A stretch of 64,000 bases of DNA from JABFRZ01 sp964631945 (GTDB lineage Bacteria > Planctomycetota > UBA1135 > GCA-002686595): positions 36,195-100,194 of the forward strand of contig CAZWAY010000011.1 in assembly GCA_964631945.1 (NCBI GenBank). The letters run 5' to 3'. Of the stretch, positions 15,199-23,059 are shown in pieces (positions within the stretch are counted from its first letter, which is position 1; the number at the start of each line of letters is the position of its first letter). Under the pieces are notes generated by a model, which worked only from the letters and a program-made list of their open reading frames with translations, had not been told where the DNA came from and did no database searches. The position numbers and the translations under genes were made by a program.

Positions 15199-17055
15199 TC
15201 AGCGCCGGTTGCCAGGCGTCAGGTGCGTGAGCACCTGCACCAGTCGTTCGAGCAGGTCGCCGTCGCCCGGCCTCCCGAAGTTGCGCAGCACGACTTCCTT
15301 GGCGAAGAGGTGGATCAGGTAGCGCAGGCGGCCGGCGTCGCTCTCGGCCGCCGTGCGGTAGTCGGGGTGGCTCTCGTTGTACTCCCAGGCGTCGGCCACC
15401 AGGCGTGAGCGCCAGGGCTCGCCGGGGGCGTGGATCGGACGCGGCTCGGGGATGCCGCCGACGCGTTCGCGGCCCAGGAGCTCGAGGCTGGTCTCGAGCT
15501 CGGCCGTGGCCTCGGCCTGGAGCTTGCCCGAGTGCACGAGCACGTGCAGCACGGAGAGCGCGGGCGTCGAGGGCGCGGTGAAGCGCGCGCCGTCGGCCTC
15601 GGCCACGAGCTCGCCCGGGCCCTCGAGGCGCCAGCGGAAGTCGAGCGGGCCGCTGGCCGGCCGGCCGTCGGCGTCGAGCGCGCGCGCGCGGAAGGAGCGC
15701 GTCACCTCGGGCGGCAGACGCAGGTTCCCGGGCACGAGCTTGACGCGCGCGAGCGGGCCGGGCGGGAAGAGCTGGCCGTCGGCTTCGTGCGCCGGTGCGG
15801 GGGTGTCGTCGCGCTCTGCGGCGGCCGAGGCAGGCTCGGCCCGCGCGGGGGTCGCGAGCGAGGCCTCGAGCGCGGCGCCGAGGCGCTGGCCCCGCTCGCG
15901 CGCGTCCTCGCGGGCGTCGTCGCGCGCGCCGGCCTTGACGTCGAAGAGCTCGTACTCGGGCAGACGCGAGGCCACCGAGCGGAACGCGCGGCGGATGTCA
16001 CGCGCCATGGTCTGCGTGCGCGCCGCCTCGCTGCGCTCGCTCTCGGCGGCCAGGCGCGTCTCGAGCTCGCGCTCGAGGCCCGCCAGCGCCCGCAGGAAGG
16101 CCTCGGCGGCCTCGTTGGGCGCGAAGCCGCGGCGCGTGCCGGGTGCCACCTCGAGCTCGGGGTAGTCGATCACGCCCTCGAGGCGGCCGGTGGTCCACAC
16201 CGGGCGCGGGAGCTCGCCGTCCACCAGCGCGATGTCGTCGAGCACGGTCGCGCCGCCGCAGGCGAGCGCGACCCGGCCCGTGCGTTCGTCCTCGCCGGAG
16301 ACGAAGTACAGCTCCACGCGCGCGTCCTCGTGGCCCGGGACAGCGAGCTCGTGCAGCTCGGCCAGCGGCGCGCCCAGGAACGGCTGCGGCTTGACCACGA
16401 AGTGCTTCTGGGCCGTGCCGCGCGAGACGCGGTCGCGGATGGTGAGCTCGGCCCCGCGCTCGAGCAGCTGGCCGCGCAGCTCGCCCGCGAGGTACGCCTG
16501 CAGGCGCGGCGGCCGGATCACGCGCGCGGCGGCCTCGTGCAGGCCGCGCAGCGTGATCTCGGTGTAGGTCGGCTCGTCCGCCAGGGCCTTGGCGCGCACC
16601 TTGACGATCTCGGCACGCTCCTGGTCCTCGTAGAGCCGCAGGCACAGCGCCGCTCCGCCGCCCACGCGGCTCTCGATCTCCATCGCCGCCGACACGCTCC
16701 AGAAGCCGATCAGGCCGATGCCGTACTTGCCGAGGATCATCTGCTCGCGCCGCTCGGAGGGCGAGAGGTGGCGCTTGTGCGAGTGCCCGATGGTCGTGGC
16801 GATGCGCCGCAGCGCGTCCTCGCGCTCGAGCTCGGGGAAGATGCCGGTGCCGTCGTCCCAAAGGCGCAGCACGCGCTTCCCCTTCTCGTTCAGCCACACG
16901 AGCTCGATGCGCCGCGCGCAGGCGTCGAGCGAGTTCTGCACCAGCTCGGCCACGGCCTTGCGCGGGTCCGACTGGCTGCGCGCGAGCAGCCGGATCAGGT
17001 CGAACGGGTCCTGCGGGCGTAGACGCACGCGCGCGGCGGGAGTCTGCTTGGCCAT
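15199..17055 (-). CDS. GHKL (HSP90-like) ATPase with C-terminal Ig-like domain
   Basis: 618 residues. An N-terminal Bergerat ATP-binding fold is clear: VAELVQNSLDAC (N-box Asn, residues about 37-48), LWDDGTGI (G1, binding the adenine) and GKYGIGLIGFWS (G2 lid). This is the HATPase_c_3 style seen in MORC, MutL and HtpG-like proteins. A middle region of about 250 residues follows, rich in charged helices. Residues about 430-515 read as a beta-sandwich (RVKLVPGNLRLPPEVTRSFR, then RWRLEGPGELV). There is no signal peptide, so an Ig-like domain here would be cytoplasmic, which is unusual. Function unknown. Related MORC-like bacterial ATPases have been linked to DNA manipulation and defence, but no nuclease or methylase is adjacent. 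It is convergent with the vapC remnant. Confidence 0.78.
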   Translation of the reverse strand: MAKQTPAARVRLRPQDPFDLIRLLARSQSDPRKAVAELVQNSLDACARRIELVWLNEKGKRVLRLWDDGTGIFPELEREDALRRIATTIGHSHKRHLSPSERREQMILGKYGIGLIGFWSVSAAMEIESRVGGGAALCLRLYEDQERAEIVKVRAKALADEPTYTEITLRGLHEAAARVIRPPRLQAYLAGELRGQLLERGAELTIRDRVSRGTAQKHFVVKPQPFLGAPLAELHELAVPGHEDARVELYFVSGEDERTGRVALACGGATVLDDIALVDGELPRPVWTTGRLEGVIDYPELEVAPGTRRGFAPNEAAEAFLRALAGLERELETRLAAESERSEAARTQTMARDIRRAFRSVASRLPEYELFDVKAGARDDAREDARERGQRLGAALEASLATPARAEPASAAAERDDTPAPAHEADGQLFPPGPLARVKLVPGNLRLPPEVTRSFRARALDADGRPASGPLDFRWRLEGPGELVAEADGARFTAPSTPALSVLHVLVHSGKLQAEATAELETSLELLGRERVGGIPEPRPIHAPGEPWRSRLVADAWEYNESHPDYRTAAESDAGRLRYLIHLFAKEVVLRNFGRPGDGDLLERLVQVLTHLTPGNRR

Positions 17056-17156
17056 GGCGGCGCAGAGGATACCTGCTGGGGACCCGGATCGGCTCGGGGC
17101 GAGTGCGGTCGACCCCGGGGCCGGAGCGGCCGGCGGCCCGCACGGGCCCGCAACGA

Positions 17157-17188
17157 CAGCGGCCCGGACCACGGGGCCCGGGCCGCTG
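17157..17188 (-). terminator. GC-rich hairpin after the DUF1579 gene
   Basis: Arms CAGCGGCCCGG (17157-17167) and CCGGGCCGCTG (17178-17188) form a perfect 11-bp stem with a 10-nt loop, about 22 bp downstream of the minus-strand DUF1579 stop. No U-tract follows, so termination is only probable. Confidence 0.5.
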
Positions 17189-17210
17189 CCTTCGTCGGAT
17201 CCCGCGACGC

Positions 17211-17699
17211 TCAGGCGCGCTTGTAGTGGTTCGTCATCATCTTGATCTCCTTGCCGTCCGGCATGGTGCAGAACATCTCGAAGACGCGCTCGTTCTTGCT
17301 GATGACCTTCTCGGTCGTGCGGTGCTTCAGGACCGAGTTCGTCATGCAGCTCCAGAACTCGCCGTGCATCGTCAGGGTGTCGCCCTTCTGCGTGCCCTTG
17401 AGGACGCACAGGACCGGCGCCATCGAGTCGACCCAGGTCGAGACGAACTGCTTGGAGTGCGGCTCGAAGCCGAGCGTGGCGCGCCCGGTGAAGGGCATGC
17501 CCATCATCTGGTTCTCGAACTTGCTGAGGGTCCAGAACTCGCCCACCATCTCGACCGTCTCCTTGGCGGTCGACTCCATGGGCGGCTGGCCGGGTTCCAT
17601 GTAGAACTTGCAGGCGACCTTCCAGGTCCCGGCGTGGTCCTTGAGCATGCGGTGCTCGGCGGTCGGCTGCGGCATGGGGGGCGCGGATTGTTCGCTCAT
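17211..17699 (-). CDS. DUF1579 family protein
   Basis: 162 residues with a perfect GGAGGA SD about 6 bp before the ATG. The sequence follows DUF1579: an N-terminal EHRMLKDHAGTWKV (H-x-x-L-x-x-x-x-G-x-W), GEFWTLSKFENQMMGMPF in the middle, GFEPHSKQFVSTWVDSM and a C-terminal strand set. The fold is a lipocalin-like beta barrel. The biochemical role is unknown; it has no signal peptide and is probably cytoplasmic. It lies downstream of no obvious partner and upstream of the GHKL ATPase gene on the same strand, with a terminator-like hairpin between. Confidence 0.85.
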   Translation of the reverse strand: MSEQSAPPMPQPTAEHRMLKDHAGTWKVACKFYMEPGQPPMESTAKETVEMVGEFWTLSKFENQMMGMPFTGRATLGFEPHSKQFVSTWVDSMAPVLCVLKGTQKGDTLTMHGEFWSCMTNSVLKHRTTEKVISKNERVFEMFCTMPDGKEIKMMTNHYKRA

Positions 17700-17948
17700 C
17701 GGTATTCCTCCGGAGTTCGGTTTCGTGTGCAGGATGGAAGCGGGCGTGGCGCGCCCGCTGGGGCCAGGCTAGCGGCGATCCGGCGCCGGGCAACCGACCG
17801 TCCCTGGCATGAACTTGGCTCGAACCTGGCGAAGCGCGCCAAGAGGAGGCGTGGGGACAGCGCCCGAGCCGAGTAGGATGCCCCGGCTGCCTGCCGACGC
17901 CGACGGAGCGTCGCGGCCAGCCCTGCAAGATCGAGCCGCAATATCGAG

Positions 17949-18194
17949 ATGGAACTCCTCTGGTTCGCGCTGATCGGATTGGCCGCCGGCTGGTTGGCGA
18001 GCCAGCTCACCAGGGGCGGCGGCGGGAGCTTCGTTGGCTATCTCGCGCTGGGAGTGGTTGGAGCCCTGCTCGGCGGCTGGCTCTTCCGCCTGGCCGGCTT
18101 CGCACCCACCCATTTGCTCGGCAGCCTCATCACCGCCACGGTGGGTGCGATCGTGGTGATCTGGGTCGTCGGTCTCGCCAAACGCAAGCGCTGA
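17949..18194 (+). CDS. GlsB/YeaQ/YmgE family membrane protein
   Basis: 81 residues with three hydrophobic segments and the Gly-rich family pattern: LIGLAAGWLASQL at the start, GGGGSFVGYLALGVVGALLGGWLF in the middle, and IVVIWVVGLAKRKR at the end. These small transglycosylase-associated-type inner-membrane proteins are widespread and often stress-induced; their molecular role is not established. The gene is alone, 16 bp upstream of the convergent aldehyde dehydrogenase stop. No SD is evident at the ATG. Confidence 0.85.
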   Translation: MELLWFALIGLAAGWLASQLTRGGGGSFVGYLALGVVGALLGGWLFRLAGFAPTHLLGSLITATVGAIVVIWVVGLAKRKR

Positions 18195-18210
18195 CGGACG
18201 CAGAGGACTC

Positions 18211-19584
<1,374 letters not shown>

Positions 19585-19853
19585 GCCGGAGATCCTGGAG
19601 AACGTCGCGGGCACCTGTCCAGCGCGGGCACGCCGACCCCACTGTGCGCAGGGATCCCGAGCGCGAGGCGGAATCCATCGCCTGGATCCGCTCGACCGGG
19701 CAATCCGCGCACGCATCGGTTTCGCCCGGCGGCCCTCGGCCGGTAAGGGTCGTGCTCGCGCGGACCGTCCGTTCAGCTCGAGCCCCGGGCAGACCGAAGG
19801 CTGCCGTGCTTCTCGCTGGGGGCGGGAAGCGGGGCTCGTTACAAGGGGAGGCC

Positions 19854-21980
19854 GTGGGGTTGTCGAGATCATCCGGGTTCGCAGCGTCTGTTTCGTTCCT
19901 GCTCGCGGCGAGTCTGCAAGCGAGCGCCGCCGCGCAGGAGGTGCGTCTCGCCGGCGTGAATGCGGAGGGCATCCTGCTCGGCGTCGATCCCTCCAGCGGC
20001 CGCGCCACGCGTCTCTCGGGCGTCGGGGTCGCGGGCTACGGCTCGGTCGAGGGGCTGGCGCTCGACCCGAGCACGGGCACGCTCTACGGCGTCGACGTCG
20101 ACACGCGCGAGCTGCTCACGATCGATCCCGTGACGCGCCAGGGCACGCCGGTGGGTGGGCTCGGGTTCCTCGGCGTCGGCAGCCTCACCTTCGATCCCAC
20201 GCGACGCGTCCTGTGGGCGGTGGAGAACGTCCCCGGGGCCTCCGATCGCCTGGTCTCGATCGATCCCGCGAATGCCCACGGCACGGTGGTCGGCGAGATC
20301 GGCGTCACCGACGTCGGCGGCCTCGCCTTCGACGCGAGCACGCGCATCCTGTACGGCACCGACGTGGGCACCGCCGACCGGCTGATCCGTATCGACACGA
20401 GCACCGGGCGCGGCACGCCGATCGGGCCGCTCGGCTTCGTGTGGGTGGGAGCCCTGGGCTTCGACGGGAACACGCTGCGCGGGGTGGACCTGCAGAGCGA
20501 CGTGCTCGTCACGATCAACCGCGTCACGGGCCAGGGCACGGCCATGCCCACGCCGCTCGGCTTCAGCGACGTGCGCGGGCTGGCGCTCGACCCGAGCACC
20601 GGCACGCTGTTCGGCATGGACGCCGCCACGGGTCAGCTGCTCGATGTCGAGCGCCCAAGCGGCCAGGCCGCGTCGCTCGGGCCGCTCGGCCTGCGCGGCC
20701 TGCGCGGCCTGGCCTACCTGCCGCGCGCGGGCGTGCTCTACGCCACGGACGCGGGCAACGACACGCTGCTCTCGCTCGATCCGTTCTCGGGCCGCGCCAC
20801 GGTCGTCGGCAACCTCGTGGATCCCGGCGGCAATCGGCTGTACGAGGTGTTCGCCCTGGCGCAGGATCCGTTCCGCCGGCGGCTGTACGGCGTGGATCGG
20901 CTGAGCAAGCGCCTGCTGCGCATCGACCGCACCAGCGCGCGAGCGACGAGCGCGCTGGCCCTGACCTACCCCGGCGGGCAGCCGATCTTCGGGCTGCGCG
21001 CGCTGGCCTTCGACACGGGGACGCGCACGCTGTTCGGGGTCGATTCGAACGGCGTCGACAGCCGCCTGGTGCGCCTGGATCCGGAGCGGGGCGTGGGCAC
21101 GCTCGTGGCCCCGTCCGCGCCGATGCCCTTCGCCAACGTGCACGGTCTGGTGTACGCCTCGCGCGAGGGCCTGCTGATCGCCACGACCGAGCAGGGCAGC
21201 GCAGGTGCGCTGGTGCGCAAGCTGATCGCCATCGAGCCGAGCAACGGACACTGGAGCGAGCTGGCTCCGCTCGGGTCGGGCACGGTCTACGGGCTCGCCT
21301 ACGATCCCTTCTCCGGCGCGCTCGCGGGGACGACCGGCTCCAACCTCTACCTGCTGGATGCCAGTGGAGTCGGCGCGACGCTCGGGGCGCTCGGGATCAC
21401 GGAACTCGAGGGGCTGGCCTACGACGCGGTCGGCGATGTCCTGTACGGCACGACCGTGGGCAACTCCCTGGTGCCCACCGGCCGGCTGGTGACGATCCAG
21501 ACGCACAGCGGGGCCGGCACGCCGGTGGGCCCGCTGGTCGACGCCGCGGGCAACGTCTACAGCGCGGTCGCGGGCCTGGCCTTCGATCCGCTTTCGCGGC
21601 GGCTCTACGGCGCGGACACGCTGCGCGATCAACTCGTGCGCATCCAGCCCGGCACGGGCCGCGTCACGCCGGTGGGGCCGCTCGGATTCCAGGAGGTGCA
21701 GGGCCTGGCCTTCCGCGCGAGCACGGGGACCCTGTACGGGGTCGACGGCGCGACGGACCAGCTGATCCGTATCGACCCGGCGACCGGCCGCGGCACGGCC
21801 CTTGGCGCGCTGGGCTTCCGCGACGTGGAGGGACTCGAGTTCGACGACGCCTCCGGCACGCTGTACGGGAGCGACGTCGAGACGCTGCAGTGGCTGCGCA
21901 TCGACCCGCTCACCGGGCGTGGCACGGCGCTGGGCTCGACCGGCTACAAGATCGACGGGTTGGCCGGTCGCATCCCCTAG
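19854..21980 (+). CDS. secreted repeat beta-propeller protein
   Basis: 708 residues from a GTG with an excellent AAGGGGAG SD. The N-terminus has a basic start, a hydrophobic core (ASVSFLLAASLQASAAAQ) and a likely signal cleavage after AAAQ. The rest consists of about 14 repeats of roughly 45 residues with the core pattern G-L-A-F-D-x-x-T-G-T-L-Y-G-V-D, then an I-D-P-x-T-G-R-G-T strand and L-G-x-L-G-F. This is a blade-type repeat of NHL/DUF4394-like propellers. A 14-repeat protein could form two seven-bladed propellers. No catalytic residues or anchor are seen. Function unknown; perhaps extracellular binding or adhesion. Confidence 0.78.
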   Translation: MGLSRSSGFAASVSFLLAASLQASAAAQEVRLAGVNAEGILLGVDPSSGRATRLSGVGVAGYGSVEGLALDPSTGTLYGVDVDTRELLTIDPVTRQGTPVGGLGFLGVGSLTFDPTRRVLWAVENVPGASDRLVSIDPANAHGTVVGEIGVTDVGGLAFDASTRILYGTDVGTADRLIRIDTSTGRGTPIGPLGFVWVGALGFDGNTLRGVDLQSDVLVTINRVTGQGTAMPTPLGFSDVRGLALDPSTGTLFGMDAATGQLLDVERPSGQAASLGPLGLRGLRGLAYLPRAGVLYATDAGNDTLLSLDPFSGRATVVGNLVDPGGNRLYEVFALAQDPFRRRLYGVDRLSKRLLRIDRTSARATSALALTYPGGQPIFGLRALAFDTGTRTLFGVDSNGVDSRLVRLDPERGVGTLVAPSAPMPFANVHGLVYASREGLLIATTEQGSAGALVRKLIAIEPSNGHWSELAPLGSGTVYGLAYDPFSGALAGTTGSNLYLLDASGVGATLGALGITELEGLAYDAVGDVLYGTTVGNSLVPTGRLVTIQTHSGAGTPVGPLVDAAGNVYSAVAGLAFDPLSRRLYGADTLRDQLVRIQPGTGRVTPVGPLGFQEVQGLAFRASTGTLYGVDGATDQLIRIDPATGRGTALGALGFRDVEGLEFDDASGTLYGSDVETLQWLRIDPLTGRGTALGSTGYKIDGLAGRIP

Positions 21981-21984
21981 GGGC

Positions 21985-22000
21985 ACCGTCCGAGGACGGT
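21985..22000 (+). terminator. short hairpin after the propeller gene
   Basis: ACCGTC-CGAG-GACGGT makes a perfect 6-bp stem with a tetraloop 5 bp after the stop codon. No U-run follows, so it may be only a weak or factor-dependent terminator. Confidence 0.35.
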
Positions 22001-22139
22001 CGGAGGAGGCAGGCCGACCCGGCATCCGGCCCCCGCTCCGTCCGGGATTTCAGCCCTGCAATCACGGGCAGGGGAGCGCTGCGATGTACCGTTCCGCGAA
22101 GGAGGTCGCATTCGATCGTGATTGCGACTCGCTACCGGG

Positions 22140-22817
22140 ATGAAGATCCTCCTCATCGAAGTCGAGCCACGCGCCTCCGGGCACGTCGCGCACGAGCTCG
22201 GCCCGCTCGGGTTCCAGGTCGAGGTCGTCCCCGATTGGCGCACGGGGCTGAAGCGCGCCGTCGGCGGCGGACACGAGGTCGTCGTGCTCGACCTCGTGCT
22301 GCAGGGGATCACCAGCAACCGAGTCCTGGGCGAGCTGCGGCGCAGGGACGCCAGCGTCCCGGTGCTCGTGCTCTGCGCGCACGACGGGGTGGGGGAGCGC
22401 GTGCGCGCGCTGAACGAGGGCGCCGACGACTTCCTGGGCAAGCCCTTCAGCGTCGACGAACTGGCGGCGCGCGTGCGGGCCCTGGTGCGCCGTACGCAGC
22501 GGTCCATGGCTGGCGTGATCGAGCTGGCCGACCTGCGCATGGACCTGCGCACGCGGCGGGTGGAGCGAGCGGGGCGCGCGGTCACGCTCACCGCCCGAGA
22601 GTTCGCGCTGCTCCAGTTCCTCTTGAAGAACCGCGACGCGGTCGTGACGCGCGCGATGATCGCCGAGCACGTCTGGGGGCAGCACTTCGGCTCGTTCAGC
22701 AACGTGATCGACGTCTACGTCCGCTACCTGCGCGCCAAGGTCGATTCCGGGCGCGAGCCGCGCCTGATCCACACCCTGCGGGGCGTGGGCTACGTGCTGT
22801 CGGAATCCCAGCCCTGA
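22140..22817 (+). CDS. OmpR/PhoB-type response regulator, atypical receiver
   Basis: 225 residues: a receiver domain (1-120) and a winged-helix DNA-binding domain (about 125-222, with TLTAREFALLQFLLKN, FSNVIDVYVRYLRAKVD and IHTLRGVGYVLS). The phospho-acceptor Asp51 (VVVLDLV) and Lys101 (FLGKPF) are present. The usual acidic pair near the N-terminus is Glu7-Val8 instead of Glu/Asp-Asp, and the Thr/Ser switch residue is Cys79 (VLVLCAHD). Mg2+ binding and phospho-switching may therefore be altered. No histidine kinase gene is nearby. Four PhoB-style direct repeats lie 120 bp downstream, before the peroxidase gene, and are the obvious target to test. A partial inverted repeat TCGCA...TGCGA (22106-22127) sits 13 bp before the ATG. 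Confidence 0.88.
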   Translation: MKILLIEVEPRASGHVAHELGPLGFQVEVVPDWRTGLKRAVGGGHEVVVLDLVLQGITSNRVLGELRRRDASVPVLVLCAHDGVGERVRALNEGADDFLGKPFSVDELAARVRALVRRTQRSMAGVIELADLRMDLRTRRVERAGRAVTLTAREFALLQFLLKNRDAVVTRAMIAEHVWGQHFGSFSNVIDVYVRYLRAKVDSGREPRLIHTLRGVGYVLSESQP

Positions 22818-22937
22818 CCGAGCGCGGCGGACCGTTGGGCCCCTGCGCGGGGCAAGCGAGTTCCGGGGGTCCCGGGAGCGAACGGCCGTGGCGTTCCGGC
22901 ACCTGGGCGTCATCGGCGGACGTGGTTCGAGGCCGGG

Positions 22938-22977
22938 CTCTCATCTCCTTCTCACGGGGCTCTCATTCCGCTCTCAC
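22938..22977 (+). promoter_or_regulatory. four 11-bp-phased direct repeats (Pho-box-like operator)
   Basis: CTCTCAT (22938), TTCTCAC (22949), CTCTCAT (22960) and CTCTCAC (22971) start exactly 11 bp apart, as 7-mers with 4-bp spacers. This geometry and sequence closely resemble the CTGTCAT-N4-CTGTCAC half-sites of enterobacterial Pho boxes bound by PhoB-type regulators. A CTAGCT -10-like element follows at 22987-22992, the position expected when such repeats replace the -35. The array precedes the di-heme peroxidase gene and follows the OmpR/PhoB-type regulator gene. Confidence 0.65.
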
Positions 22978-23059
22978 CCGGTCGCCCTAGCTTCCAACCC
23001 GATCCCGAGGCCAGCCCGTCGCGAGCCTGGGATCGGTCACAAGCAAAACGGAGAGCAAG

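Noticed and set aside
22106..22127. TCGCA-N12-TGCGA inverted repeat before the response regulator as a firm operator
   Set aside because: Only five perfect base pairs with a poorly symmetric centre; mentioned in the gene entry only.
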